From Hermatobates lingyangjiaoensis (lineage: Eukaryota > Arthropoda > Insecta > Hemiptera > Hermatobatidae), in contig JAPFBL010001617.1 in assembly GCA_026182355.1 (NCBI GenBank), forward strand, positions 7,627,001 to 7,691,000: DNA of 64,000 bases, written 5' to 3'. The notes below the pieces were generated by a model. It was given only the letters and a program-made list of their open reading frames with translations, did no database searches and was not told the origin of the DNA. The translations under genes were made by a program, and so were the position numbers. How positions within the stretch are numbered: position 1 is the first letter of the stretch; the number at the start of each line of letters is the position of its first letter. Shown in pieces: positions 36,601 to 45,823 of the stretch.

Positions 36601-39600
36601 TAGCAGTACATCCTGTATTCATACATTGTTAAAAATCAGACCATATTTAGCTGAAACTTGCTTTTTCATAAGTTTCTTGAGTTTCCGGAATAACGATCTT
36701 GTTACTGTATCCACAGAATATAGTAAGTTACCAATCGACAAGCTAAATGAACACATGTTTCTGCTGTCTTCAGCCATTATCAAGAAATGAATGCATTTTG
36801 AAGTTTAAAGCTTATATGAGAAAGGTGGAATGTGTTACTGGGGTTGGGGGGGATTAAAGTTGTTTTTCTAATCGGTGAGGGTTGAGTTGCAGTTACTTGG
36901 GAGAGGCCCTAATTGGCTCGAGGTTAATTTAAACAATTTCAGAATGTTAGAACTAATTTCTAATTGTTTATTAATATATGACTTCTTTTTATTAATAAGT
37001 ATGGCTTGTGTTATTTTAAGTCTATAGTGATCTCTTTCTGTTTTTATTATTTTTGTCCCTTAACAAGGGAAGCACTTGTTGAAGTGTTGAATAATCCAAA
37101 AATTATTCAATAGATACTCCATGCACTAATTAAATGAACTGGTTCAGATTTTCTTAAATTAAACTAACTAATCTTAACTTCGTTATTCTGTCAATAAAGA
37201 TTAGATAGAGAATATGATCCTGAAAAATTAATTTTGCTACAGGTTAAAATTATAATCAAATAATAACATCTTTTGAAGTTTAAAAAACAAGTTATTTTTT
37301 AAACCAATGAAACATAATAATTTACTGACTGTGCAATTATGTAAAAATCATCCATAATTTCAGATATTTGGGGTTGCGATTGATTGTCTGGTATGATCGC
37401 ATTAGTACATTGACTGAGAGTAGTTAACTTATACTTCAAAGATTCATTTTCATCTTGCAGTTTTCGTAATCGGTTAGCATCCTCCTCAAAATTGGCCAGT
37501 ATTGGTAAAGGCATGGCCTACAAGAATAGACTTTATAGACAATGCAATTACAGTATAAAGCATATGGGAAAAAATAATACCTGATAAACAATGGCTAGAA
37601 AGTTATGTAATGATAATATCAAAGTGTCTTGCCAATGTTTTGTGAAGTAAACCATGAATGTCGTAGATTCTTCAGGATTTTTAATGTGAGGAAGCGCTGA
37701 AACCAATCAACAACACACACTATTGCAACTATATACTCACTTCATTCCGAATATTTATATATAATTATAATACAAATACATTGATACTATTAATTCATAA
37801 TTGCAGTCAACCTTGAATTTCTTATACCAGTTCTCATAGTATAACAACGATTCAAATACGGATTTCAATTTATTGTGACCATTTACAAACTTATAACAAA
37901 ACTGTCACTGAAGAGAATATAGCCTAAACTGAAAACAAGAAAGGACTGTTACATCAAGACAATGGACCAGAAATTTAATCGAAAGGGCAGTCAGAAAACT
38001 TCAACAACTTTGCAGTTACTATTGAAAATAGTTTTTATCATGCTCTCAAGATCACGAACGTTTAACAATACACGATAAGGGAGAATGTAATAGAATTACA
38101 CGTTTTAAAAGTGCAACAAACAAACAAAAACTAGGAAAAATGAATATGAATGGTTAAAACATAAATACAATTACAAACCATTTCCAGGCAATTATATTCA
38201 CACTTAGGTATACCTGATGAATATGAATTAAGTAAAATTTGTATCTTCGACGAAAAGGAATAAAACTAGGGAGAAAATAATTTTTACTATTAGCAAGGCA
38301 AAAATTATAGACGTATATGAATCAAGGATTAATATAACACTTCAAAATTGCTCGAAATTTCAAAATGTTTCCTAGCTTAAAGAATATTTATTGAGAATTA
38401 ACATCAATTTAATCCATCTACTACATATGATATTTAAAAAAAAACGTACAATAAACTGTTTATACATTAATTAAAACAATATTTTATGACAACGTTGAGG
38501 ATACATAAGGGTACCAAATTACTAAATCACTGAAAATTAATATAACATTCTTCATTATATTACTTTTTGTAATTAGTTCATTTGGTAAACAAAGTCACTA
38601 ATGCAATTAGAAACCATGTGGGAAACCAAATAGGATTATTCTATTTCTGTGCCTTAAATTATTTATATAAAACTTAAAAAAGAGTTACAGGAATATTAAC
38701 CATATGGCAGGTTAGTAAAGTTAATTAACCATGGCTAGTTTTCTAGCTATACGTGAAATAAACGACAAGGAACACGTTAACGCTTTTTAGGCCCTCCAGC
38801 ATATTACCTACTATATAATAACGTGTTAAATAATAATTAATTTATACAACAAATAATATTTAACAATATTAATATTACCAAACCAGTCCTTCCATTCAGG
38901 CTGTCCGTGAATTTCATTTGCCATTTTTGAAAAAAATTCATTAACTTTATCCATTTTACTATTCATTGTAGCGTTTGTTAAATATAATTTGAATAATGAG
39001 GTTTCCAACTTTCTGATAGCTAAAAGGAAACATGTTATCATTTTAATTAATAATTATACTCAATTATCTACAATCGCACTGAAGTAATAATATCTGGGTT
39101 CAAGTTATAACACAATAAGTTCAGATGAGCAACATGACTGGAAAGAAATTTATTTTATGGTTTTACGAAAATAAGAAATTTATCGGTAACAAACACAGTG
39201 AATTTAAGTAAACGTGAATGTATATACGTATAGCCATACTTCACTGATAAATTAAAGATCAAAATAAAACTGTTACAAAGTGAGTGCTAACAATGTAGAA
39301 ACCTACTCCCATTGAGCAATTTCAGCAACTTTGGACTTTCTTTTGACCTAAAATCAAGTGCTCAGTTAAATTCATTATGTGTTCTTAGTTTAAAAAGAAT
39401 AAATAAAGATTATTCTTAGTATCACATTTGTTCATTATTTATTATTAGTCTTGATTTCAAAGAAAACATAATACAACTAATGATTTAATCTAGTAAACTA
39501 GGTATAGATAGTATAGAGAACTTATGCTCTATTCATGATAAGACAAAACCGATGTCAGAATAACACATACTTTAATATATATATACATTTTTATATATAT

Positions 39601-40318
39601 ATATGTGCAAAAAACAATTTTTATATATCTTGCCCACTAAATTTGAAGAACAAATTCAAATTCTCTACACAAGGTCAGGAACTAAAAAAAAAACATATAA
39701 CTTCATTCAGCCATTGATTATTGCTGGAAATACTTCATAGTTGAAATAAACATTAGTTTGTTATATATTAACACTTAAAACTTGACTATTAAGAAATGCA
39801 AAGAACAGTATGTGATTACTGTGTTTAAATACTGGTCCATTTAAAGTAAGAGGAGATATATAGATTATAATTTCAGGTAAAATAAACAATAAATAAGTAA
39901 CTGAGTATAAGATCATTACTGTAAAAAGCCTGCCACTATTGCACAGAACTACTTACCAGGTTGAAAGTCGTGATCTAGCTTTGTAAACATCCTTTGATCT
40001 AAATGATTCCATAATTCTCGTACAGAATTTAAGTCATAAATATTAATGAAATGTAAAAACTGTTCAACCACTTTATCAGCCTAAAATAAAAATGCATACA
40101 AACATCAATCATCTGAAAAATTATTTGAACTATGAGCTAAAGGAAGAAGCTTATTCAAACACAATAACAAATTAAACAAATTAATAATGTTAAATTACCC
40201 TGAAGCTTCGATCTTTATCAACTTTCAATTCAGCGTCAAATGTTTTTAAGGTATTAATGAATCCTCTGAATAAAAGATATTCTCTAATAAGTTCATCTAA
40301 ATATTGAATATGAGACAT
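20592..40318 (-). CDS. WDR91: WD repeat-containing protein 91, 14 exons
   Basis: Endosomal Rab7 effector that acts with WDR81 to restrain PI3-kinase activity during early-to-late endosome conversion (family knowledge). Exons, minus strand: 40199-40318, 39957-40080, 38879-39019, 37581-37696, 37330-37517, 35921-36033, 35779-35851, 31106-31226, 28874-28995, 28540-28710, 27845-27959, 25945-26184, 23966-24121, 20592-20744. The total is 1953 nt: 650 codons plus TAG, against about 747 residues in human, the difference lying mainly in the central linker. Every junction is GT-AG and keeps phase. The least certain are the exon 5 donor (37330 chosen over the better consensus at 37326 because only it keeps the frame) and the exon 6 donor. 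Introns 7, 11 and 13 are full of transposons. Confidence 0.93.
21400..22088 (-). mobile_element. SPIN-like hAT remnant with perfect 8-bp target duplication
   Basis: Ends CAGCGGTTCCCAACC and CAGTGGTTCCCAACC (right end as read inward) flanked on both sides by CTCTAAGG. The right end contains the GTGGGTCGCGACCCC palindrome-like stretch typical of SPIN-type hAT elements. It is 689 bp, internally deleted, and keeps only the 3' end of the transposase. Located in WDR91 intron 13. Confidence 0.88.
21701..21889 (-). pseudogene. hAT transposase C-terminus (SPIN/Charlie-like)
   Basis: 63 codons open to TAA at 21701. Contains [47 protein letters not shown] and the terminal PSH. These are diagnostic of the hAT dimerisation region (TYLCE.AFS.L, YRN.LDVE.DLR.A.S, EPRI). 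There is no start; it is a leftover inside an internally deleted element and has no disabling stop within the surviving part. Confidence 0.88.
22089..23965. other. remainder of WDR91 intron 13, no gene recognised
   Basis: Includes a small tandem duplication of AGAAACTGAGAGTCAATA at about 22480-22520. A GGGTACCGGAGCAGGGAAAC segment near 22333 partly resembles, in reverse, CGGGTTTCCCCTGTACCCAT near 27508. Nothing else was identified. Confidence 0.4.
23966..28995 (-). CDS. WDR91: WDR91 exons 9-13: WD40 propeller
   Basis: Residues about 333-600. Exon 9 has [19 protein letters not shown] (blade ending in VW). Exon 10 has [20 protein letters not shown]. Exon 11 has SLCCNP and [11 protein letters not shown]. 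Exon 12 has [20 protein letters not shown] and [14 protein letters not shown]. Exon 13 has [20 protein letters not shown]. Blade order and spacing follow vertebrate WDR91 closely. Exon 12 could be mistaken for a separate small gene because it begins with ATG, but that codon sits directly after an acceptor and is internal. Confidence 0.93.
24405..24975 (+). repeat. unclassified interspersed repeat B, copy 1
   Basis: Shares with 55575-56000, in order: GGTATTCCAAAATAT, AATATCATTATTAGTACAGT, CATAACTTTGCTTCTAC, AAGTTTCAGCT and CTAAGGGTGGATTCGGTTTC. Lies in WDR91 intron 12. No coding signal. Confidence 0.7.
26992..27005 (+). repeat. poly-C tract (C14)
   Basis: Fourteen consecutive C inside the Tigger fragment; the only long C run in this window. 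Confidence 0.9.
27216..27340 (+). pseudogene. Tigger transposase N-terminus (CENP-B-like helix-turn-helix)
   Basis: ATG at 27216 opens [20 protein letters not shown], then [14 protein letters not shown], the first helix of the CENPB-N DNA-binding domain. Reading is lost after about 40 codons, where the motif for the recognition helices should follow. Truncated and inactive. Confidence 0.75.
28996..31105. other. WDR91 intron 8, nothing recognised
   Basis: AT-rich, with no transposon signature or ORF of note. Confidence 0.5.
31106..36033 (-). CDS. WDR91: WDR91 exons 6-8: variable linker
   Basis: Residues about 231-332, between the coiled coil and the propeller. Exon 6 (35921-36033) has a Gly run and [11 protein letters not shown]; exon 7 (35779-35851) has [11 protein letters not shown]; exon 8 (31106-31226) is Arg/Ser rich and ends [10 protein letters not shown], equivalent to the FIVLGQ segment that opens the propeller in vertebrate WDR91. 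The sequence is poorly conserved, as expected for this linker. The call rests on matching splice phases (1, 2, 2) and the conserved ends. Intron 7 (31227-35778) contains two near-complete PLEs and pieces of others. Confidence 0.85.
31534..31919. mobile_element. PLE tail sequences around an (AT)n tract
   Basis: Three motif copies: 31534-31554 (minus), 31717-31744 (plus) and 31899-31919 (minus), each CTGANGA then a short self-complementary stretch then GAAAT. An (AT)n run lies between at 31627-31676. The sequences look like tails of more than one PLE insertion. Confidence 0.6.
32141..32470 (-). pseudogene. PLE endonuclease (GIY-YIG) C-terminal part
   Basis: Open on the minus strand from at least 32470 to a stop at 32141. 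Contains the zinc-binding-type lead CTSGNC...[15 protein letters not shown], in which FYVG is the GIY-YIG core, then H at NNHRSS, and the tail [18 protein letters not shown] ending in the stop. This is the endonuclease tail of a Penelope-like element whose 3' side runs to lower coordinates. Two CTGATGA..GAAA motifs and an (AT)25 tract follow at 31.5-31.9 kb. Confidence 0.8.
32481..34117 (+). mobile_element. Penelope-like element A with long inverted terminal repeats
   Basis: About 210-base inverted repeats at 32481-32695 and 33903-34117 (sharing GTTGCCGACGTTTC, TAGGCC.ACAAACAAAGGATA, TTACTTACAGAAGTAAGAAT-like blocks) flank a plus-strand RT-endonuclease coding remnant. At 32683-32741 there is also a near-perfect 27-base fold-back (AATACCTTGCTTCACATATA and its reverse). 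Inverted pLTR-like ends are known in Penelope elements. Confidence 0.85.
32722..33815 (+). pseudogene. PLE reverse transcriptase and GIY-YIG endonuclease, decayed
   Basis: Plus-strand reading begins in [20 protein letters not shown], then [19 protein letters not shown] and [14 protein letters not shown], in which YTDD stands where PLEs have YVDD. RT continues with [17 protein letters not shown] and ends in several stops and frameshifts around 33100-33500. The endonuclease follows: KYCDKSYI(.)[10 protein letters not shown], then [17 protein letters not shown], ending at TGA 33813-33815. The 5' half of RT is missing. No function expected. Confidence 0.85.
34206..35363 (-). mobile_element. Penelope-like element B, short, with ~300-bp inverted ends
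   Basis: Inverted repeats 34206-34495 and 35052-35363 share TTTCAACCGTAACAAACGGTC, AGTTGGGTTTT, CACTAGATGCAG and CTCCTAAGAGGGTT. They surround only ~550 bases of minus-strand endonuclease sequence; the RT is gone. A short (AT)n lies outside each end. Confidence 0.82.
34442..34990 (-). pseudogene. PLE endonuclease of element B, frameshifted
   Basis: Upstream part (34705-34971) reads [20 protein letters not shown]. The frame then shifts into [19 protein letters not shown], followed by a stop in place of Gln, [20 protein letters not shown] and [13 protein letters not shown], ending [19 protein letters not shown] and the stop at 34442. [10 protein letters not shown] is the PLE-type GIY-YIG core with its preceding cysteine pair. 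One stop and one frameshift disable it. Confidence 0.82.
35385..35515. mobile_element. PLE tail remnant (small palindrome)
   Basis: GAGTTCAGAATCGAA...GAGTAAC and GGTTACTC..TTCGATTTTGAACTC form a fold-back. The sequence resembles the arms at 42531 and 43693. Confidence 0.5.
36301..36490. repeat. 190-bp palindrome of two PLE tails, followed by (AT)n
   Basis: Left arm GCCACAAGGAAAAAGT...GGCCTTTCAAATAT..GTCATCAGAGAGCAACTAA mirrors the right arm, with a ~30-base centre. Each arm contains CTGATGA, an AT stretch, then GAAAG. An (AT)n tract at 36555-36597 lies just outside. It is in WDR91 intron 5. Confidence 0.85.
36868..37075 (-). pseudogene. possible PLE endonuclease tail
   Basis: Minus-strand reading [20 protein letters not shown] then [19 protein letters not shown] and a stop at 36868 resembles PLE C-termini in spacing. 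No catalytic motif is left, so this is tentative. Confidence 0.4.
37330..40318 (-). CDS. WDR91: WDR91 exons 1-5: N-terminal helical domain and coiled coil
   Basis: Residues 1-230. The start ATG at 40318 opens [20 protein letters not shown], which matches the conserved WDR91 N-terminus. Exon 2 carries [13 protein letters not shown] and [11 protein letters not shown]. Exon 3 carries [11 protein letters not shown] and the WDR91 hallmark QPEWKDWF. Exon 4 carries [19 protein letters not shown]. Exon 5 carries [19 protein letters not shown] followed by a heptad-like helix (about residues 176-203). Introns here are short to medium, intron 4 only 63 bases. The C-terminal end of exon 5 is the weakest boundary in the model. 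Confidence 0.92.
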
Positions 40319-40409
40319 AATAACCTATTAGAAAATATAAATTAAAATTCACGGTTTAGTGAATGACAAGCTTATGACAAGCCCAAACAATACAAACTTC
40401 TTACTATAC

Positions 40410-40471
40410 TATCGATAACTGTCATGTCATAATCGTTTATAAAATTAAATCGATATAGCTGAGTTATCGAT
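40410..40471. promoter_or_regulatory. cluster of ATCGAT (DRE-like) motifs upstream of WDR91
   Basis: TATCGATA at 40410-40417, AATCGATAT around 40449-40454 and TTATCGATC around 40466-40471, all within 150 bases of the WDR91 start codon at 40318. TATCGATA is the DRE core bound by DREF in insects and overlaps CGATA sites of BEAF-32; both mark housekeeping promoters. The motifs are seen; the promoter role is inferred. Confidence 0.5.
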
Positions 40472-40984
40472 CATTTAATCGGACTTAAAATTATCTTTTT
40501 TATTTTAACTTTAATATTAACTATAATTTCAATATATTTATGAAGTTACAGTTTTATAATTAACTTACAGTTTTTATAAAAAATAACTTACATTTTTTTA
40601 TGTATCTCTGTCATTTAAAACATTCTAAAAAGGAAATGACTTTAAAAAATGGATGCTTGATTATATATTACTGAAAATTTCTAAAAAGCCTTTATTTTAC
40701 AAATTAGCAAATGAAGTCAATTGTTTTGTAAAAAAATTATCAATCGAAGCTATCATTACAATATCAATACCACTAAGATCGTATATGAGTCTATTATTCC
40801 AGTATACCAGTATAATTTCTACTTTACTGTTTATACCATGCTATTTTAATATATAATTGGAATTCTGTATAGATAGAGGTATTATTATTTAAAAGAACTG
40901 TAATTTCTGAATTTCCAGTTTCATTATGAAAAACAGCTTACCAAAAATCTGCATTATTAATCAATTTTGTATCATAGGTTGTAT

Positions 40985-41560
40985 GTGGTTATAATCATTT
41001 TATTAGTTAATAAACTTGAAATCATTTCTCAATCTATTTTATCAAAATTATTAAACTGAGGGCATAAATCACTCGAATTTGTACACTTTGCGCCTATACC
41101 TGTCATATTGCACATCCCATTATTGTAACTAAATTTAACTTGAGATTTTAAGTTTTTTAATGATCTTTATAAATGTACATAGAGAAGTATCCCTCACTTT
41201 TATAGTCTATAGGTATATGGACTATATAGTGTATAGGTATATATATAGGTATGATTGGACAAAAATCATTATCCTTTCCAATCCGACTGGCTTGCATTCA
41301 GATATAATGCGATTTAAAGGTTTCTACCTTTTCTAGACAGAGAGTTTACATTCTTTGTATAATGTCAAACATAGCTTCCATTCATAGTAGTTAAGTAGAC
41401 TAACCTCTAACAGATGTTCCATATATAATTTCAAATTCTCCCTTTGAACATATTGTATTCTATACAAATGAAAGTTCAGTTGGAACGAGCTTTTTAAACT
41501 TAATTGGACCCGTATGCTCTTTTCCCTTTATTACTGTTTTCTTCCTGATTATTCAGTTAC
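40985..41560 (-). mobile_element. non-LTR retrotransposon 3' end, decayed
   Basis: Minus strand gives LCLEKVET and then IISECKPVGLERIMIFVQSY with frameshifts. It matches 51640-52290 (plus) and 53540-54080 (minus), which carry the same zinc-finger-like tail of ORF2 and a shared 3' UTR (TAAATGTACAT, AGACAGAGAGT). It lies about 0.7 kb upstream of WDR91. Confidence 0.65.
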
Positions 41561-41968
41561 ACTCGTTTAAAAGCTGAGGTGTGAATTGCAAAAATGTTCG
41601 ATATTACGAAATGCTTTTATGGTTAGAAACATTTCCAAATTATTTGTGATCTCCTTCCCATGCAAACCCCTGTTTTTAGGTGATATTTTAAAAAATATCA
41701 AATGTTTTAATGGGTAATATGATATATTAGAAGAATGAAATTGTTAAATGTAAAAAAAAAATTACGTCAAAAACTACACCCTTCATAAAGACCTAAAAAT
41801 TCCATTTATCCAAAAATGGATCCTCTGATCGTTACAAGTCATTTCATAACAACCTTTCCTTTCACCCAAATCCACTTGTACGAATCCTTGCTTCCCCCTC
41901 ACGTATCCAGAATCCCCCAAGACGACTCAAGAGAAAATGGCCCAGGGATCTCCTATTACAATAATATA

Positions 41969-41970
<2 letters not shown>

Positions 41971-42001
<31 letters not shown>
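41971..42001 (+). repeat. poly(A)31 tract
   Basis: Uninterrupted A31 following a slightly GC-richer 150-base segment. About 105 bases later AATAAAG is followed by more A-rich sequence. It suggests one or two retrotransposed transcript ends. Confidence 0.85.
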
Positions 42002-42004
<3 letters not shown>

Positions 42005-43022
42005 GGACCAGTGGGTTCCATTCTTTGCTCATGTGCATCGATGTTATTGCGTAATCTATTACTACATGACTGTTACGCAGAATATGCGTAGTTGTATATT
42101 TGCTAATAAAGATGTTAAAAAAAATGTAAAAAAATAACCCAAATAAAACATATATTTTCTGATGAAATCCATGATATGATTGATGGTTAACGAACAAAAT
42201 ATTCGGCTAATCAAACAGCATGTTCCACCTTTAAACAAAACTTAATGTCAGGTATAGTTCTTGGTGTATTTTTGAACCCCGCTGTCTTTGGGGGTATATT
42301 GAAGTATGGGAAATGTACTCCTTCGTTCTTTGTTACAAAATGGATAAAAATTATAAGCTACTGCTTTCTTGATTCGGTGACCTGACTTTTTATCTTACAC
42401 GTTTTTGATTTTTTTTTCTAATAAAAACGTGTAAAATAGACACATTTTAAATCCAAAAGAAATTCTTGGATCTGCAAGTAGCTGATGATAGAGGCATTCA
42501 AATCGATGAATGGTCCTTAAATATATATATCAGCTCAAAAACGAAGAAAAGCAACACACAGAGAAAGAGACACACTTACAAACTCAAATTTTCGGATGAT
42601 CCGTCATCAGGAGAAAATAGAATGGGTGACCAAGCACGCCGGAAACACAACGGCAGGAAACCGTCCCGGCAACCGACCGTGCTGCCACGCACGCCCAGTT
42701 CAGGAAGTAATGAAGTAGAGACGAACAGAAGAAATAAAATTAAAATTAAGACAAGCATTTCTGGTTGATTGATGATAAAATAAACAACAGGAAGATAAAT
42801 GAAGTATGAAAAGGAATACCGTGAAAAATACCTAAAAGCAAGATAACAGAGTTGGTAAGGCGATGAGAAACAATTGAAAATACAAGGATATAATCAATTA
42901 AAAAATAAATATAAAAAAAATTAAAATAAATAAGTAAAGAAATTTAAAAAAAAATAATAAATAAAATTAAAAAAAAATAAATAAAAAATTAAATTATAAA
43001 ATTAATAATAAATAAAATATTC

Positions 43023-43090
43023 TTATCGCTTAAAGTTTAATCCGGGTTTGGTACGTACCTTGAGCAACCAGATGTGGGCTTCCTCGGAAC
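43023..43090 (-). pseudogene. PLE endonuclease C-terminus, left half of palindrome
   Basis: Reads SSEEAHIWLLKVRTKPGLNF, KR, TAA (43023-43025). The same ending SEEA.I.LL...PGLN..R occurs at 32141. 5' truncated. Confidence 0.8.
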
Positions 43091-43125
43091 TATACTTCCT
43101 CGGTTGCTATACTATAACTCTTAGA

Positions 43126-43194
43126 GCATCCGAGGAAGCCCACATCTGGTTACTGCAGGCACTTACCAAACCCGGATTAAACCTTAAGCGATAA
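43126..43194 (+). pseudogene. PLE endonuclease C-terminus, right half of palindrome
   Basis: Reads ASEEAHIWLLQALTKPGLNL, KR, TAA (43192-43194); upstream codons T-L-R remain in frame. Differs from the left half at several residues, so the two halves come from separate copies or diverged after joining. Confidence 0.8.
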
Positions 43195-43729
43195 AAATAT
43201 TTTATTTATTATTTAATTTTTTATTATTATTTATTTATTTTATTATTTTTTATTTTCATTTATTGTTATTTTTTTTAAATTTCTTTACTTATTTATTTTA
43301 ATTTTTTTTATATTTATTTTTTAATTGATTATATCCTTGTATTTTCAATTGTTTCTCATCGCCTTACCAACTCTGTTATCTTGCTTTTAGGTATTTTTCA
43401 CGGTATTTCTTTTCATACTTCATTTATCTTCCTGTTGTTTATTTTATCATCAATCAACTAGAACTGCTTGTCTTAATTTTAATTTTATTTCTTCTGTTCG
43501 TCTCTACTTCATTACTTCCTGAACTGGGTGTGCGTGGCAGCACGATCGGTTGCCGGGACGGTTTCCTACCGTTGTGTTTCTTGCGTGCTTGGTCGCCCAC
43601 TCTATTTTCTCCTGAAGACGGATCATCCGACAATTTGAGTTTGTAAGTATGTCTCTTTCTCTGTGTGTTGCTTTTCTTCGTTTTTGAGCTGATTTGCATC
43701 CAGTTTGGATCGTTTTTTTCGAATTTTAA

Positions 43730-43732
<3 letters not shown>

Positions 43733-43781
<49 letters not shown>
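43733..43781. repeat. (AT)n microsatellite
   Basis: Perfect AT dinucleotide run between two PLE-derived palindromes. Confidence 0.95.
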
Positions 43782-43784
<3 letters not shown>

Positions 43785-43813
43785 ATAAAAGTATCGACCG
43801 TGGAATAGAAACA

Positions 43814-44052
43814 AAACTAAAGTTTATCGGAACTCGGTCAGTTCTTCAGGTTCAAATTAAACTCTCATTGCCGACGTTTCGGTCAAAATTTTACAAAGAA
43901 AAACAATTTGTAATGTAATACTTAGTTTTTCTGTTTCAAAATTTCTACTTCTGCCTATGAAAAAGGTTTTAAATAAAGACTGAAACGTTGGCAATGAGAG
44001 TTTAATTTGAACCTGAAGAACTGACCGAGTCCCGATAAACTTTAGTTTTGTT
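43814..44052. repeat. PLE-type inverted repeat (~72-base arms)
   Basis: ACTAAAGTTTATCGG...CAGTTCTTCAGGTTCAAATT ... GACGTTTCGGTC pairs with its reverse at 43978-44052; the ~90-base loop contains CCTATGAAAAAGGTTTT. Same family as element A (GCCGACGTTTC) and as 45824-46138. Confidence 0.85.
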
Positions 44053-44089
44053 ATATATGTATATATAATATTTTATACTGCAAACAGTA

Positions 44090-44330
44090 GCAGTTTGCTT
44101 CTCAACGCGAGTACTTCGCACTTCTTCCCGATGACGATGGATGTCGAAATATCAAATTGAGTTCTGTAGTATCTTTTGTGTTCTTTTCTATGTGTTAAAG
44201 TTTATATATATATAAAGATTTCACATAAACACGTGAAATCTTTTTATCGATGAATACCATGTGAGTCTTGTTTTCCCATTTCTTATTGTGGTTTGATCAT
44301 TGATATATATATATGTTAAAACTATGTCTA
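44090..44330 (+). mobile_element. PLE tail remnants
   Basis: CCGATGACGATGGATGTCGAAAT at 44129-44150 (20-base core motif), then TTTCACATAAACACGTGAAA (small palindrome) and TTGTGGTTTGATCATTGATA next to a short (AT)n, the last shared with element B. Confidence 0.6.
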
Positions 44331-44481
44331 ATATCAATAACAAATTAATAAATGAATCGTTAGCACTAAACAAAACAGGTGTAACAAAAAATAAAACAGG
44401 ATGAGAATACAGTACATGAAAGTAGACAAAACAAAAGAAAGAAGGTTATAGCAGGGTTGTAACAACATTCAGGTCGGACCC

Positions 44482-45140
44482 TCAGTTGTTGCCAACCCTA
44501 CTAGATTCAAGATCTCTAACAAATTTGTAACTGTTTTCAAACGTGGCGCTGCTTGGTATAACATTGAGTTCATGATTTTGGATGTTCAAGCTCAGATTAA
44601 TATCTTTAATGTGTAGGGCTTCCAAGATTGCTAATCGATCTTTGCCATTGTTATATTGAAGTACTACAGTTCCTTCGACTAACATGCCTCTTGTGAGCTT
44701 GATACCATGGGCTTCCTCAGTATGTTTCTTGGGGGCTCCTGTTGAGAGATGCATTGTCAATCGTCTTGAGAGCTTCGTTGCAGTCATCCCAATATACCTA
44801 GAATTCAGGGTTGCACAGTCACCTGTTGAACATGAGTACTGGTATATTAGGTGATTGCGTTGAAGCTCTGGGGTGTCGACTTTTGGTCGATTAGAAATCA
44901 CAAGGTCACTGGTCTTCTTATTTTTATAATATATTCTGAGCTGTAGTTAGTTGGTTATCAGTTTCGTTAGTTGGCTTCACGTTGTCTTTGTTAATTTGTG
45001 TAGGGCTCTTTCGTCTTGTTTATATTCGCTATGCATGTATGCTCGATAGTAGAGTGTAAGGGACTCACCAGAGGCTGGAGGCTCTACTTTACTGTTGTAC
45101 CATTCATCTAAAAATGACTTTATTGCTTTCGTGACTTCAG
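44482..45140 (-). pseudogene. PLE RT end plus GIY-YIG endonuclease
   Basis: Minus-strand reading: the RT-endonuclease linker SFLDEWYNSKVEPP, LTLYYRAYMHSEYKQDERAL, a broken stretch around 44940-44990, then IYYKNKKTSDLVISNRPKV, the endonuclease core YQYSCSTGDCATLNSRYIGM, TATKLSRRLTMHLS, HTEEAHGIKLTRGML and ILEALHIKDINLSLNIQ, to the stop at 44482. RYIGM is the GIY-YIG motif, and the H in AHG and E in ILEAL are the expected conserved residues. The endonuclease half is open, but the RT is absent, so the element is dead. Confidence 0.87.
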
Positions 45141-45183
45141 CGTCATTTTTAGATAAATGGTACAACAGTAAAGTAGAGCCTCC
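45077..45183. repeat. head-to-head fold-back of PLE coding sequence
   Basis: GGAGGCTCTACTTTACTGTT...AAAAATGA and its reverse complement are separated by a 25-base spacer. Both halves encode SFLD.WYNSKVEPP, in opposite directions. Plus-strand sequence downstream (45290-45370: AHFNSISICLQEDLLPTYTN) may be a PLE N-terminal segment ending at a short (AT)n. Confidence 0.8.
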
Positions 45184-45642
45184 ATGTCCATGTCTCATTG
45201 GCCATGTCTCTAGCCAATTATTTATGGAAATTATCTCTAGAGCAACGGACGATTATATGAAAAATAGTGGCTATCAGTAGAGAGGTCGTTAATGCAGAGG
45301 CTGCTGCACATTTCAATTCCATTTCCATCTGTCTCCAAGAAGACCTGCTGCCCACTTATACTAATATATATATATATATGAATTTCTCATCTATTTCCAC
45401 TTTTATTAGTTTCTTGGAAAGATTTTCCAGTTTTCTTATTGATTTCTTTGTTGTATGGGATAGCTTATGCAACAACTGTCCATAATTCATTACATACCAC
45501 ATATTTGTACACCAACTTCTTTTCTTATCTTATATTTACTATTGATTTCCAATTAAACTTAACTACTTAAAACGATATGTTTCGGTCCTTCAAAAAACCA
45601 TCATCAGGTTTTTTTTAATACACTATTGACTAATGCTTAATG

Positions 45643-45644
<2 letters not shown>

Positions 45645-45711
<67 letters not shown>
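45645..45711. repeat. (AT)n microsatellite
   Basis: About 33 AT units. A minus-strand CTGATGA...GAAAC motif (45580-45607) lies 40 bases to its left and a GC-rich 50-base patch to its right. Confidence 0.95.
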
Positions 45712-45714
<3 letters not shown>

Positions 45715-45823
45715 CAGGAGCGTCAACCACCCGTCTGTGGGCGCTAAGAGTTGCGAAAGGCGGGGGTGCCTGAAACGTATTTACATATATCAATATTGAT
45801 AAAAGTATCGACCGTGAAATAGA

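Larger units (their letters stand above)
42531..43693. mobile_element. 1.16-kb palindrome: two PLE 3' ends head to head
   Basis: Arms of ~550 bases, nearly identical over their length (shared: CAGCTCAAAAACGAAGAAAA, GTCCCGGCAACCGA, CTGAACTGGG, TTACCAACTCTGTTATCTTG). Centre at about 43105. On both sides of the centre the sequence encodes the last residues of a PLE endonuclease reading outward. The right arm runs to an (AT)n tract at 43733-43781. Confidence 0.88.

Noticed and set aside
37326..37517. WDR91 exon 5 ending at the better donor TCA|GTAAAT (37326)
   Set aside because: That boundary would put exon 6 out of frame; the nearby CA|GTCAGT at 37330 restores the frame. An extra micro-exon was not found but cannot be excluded.
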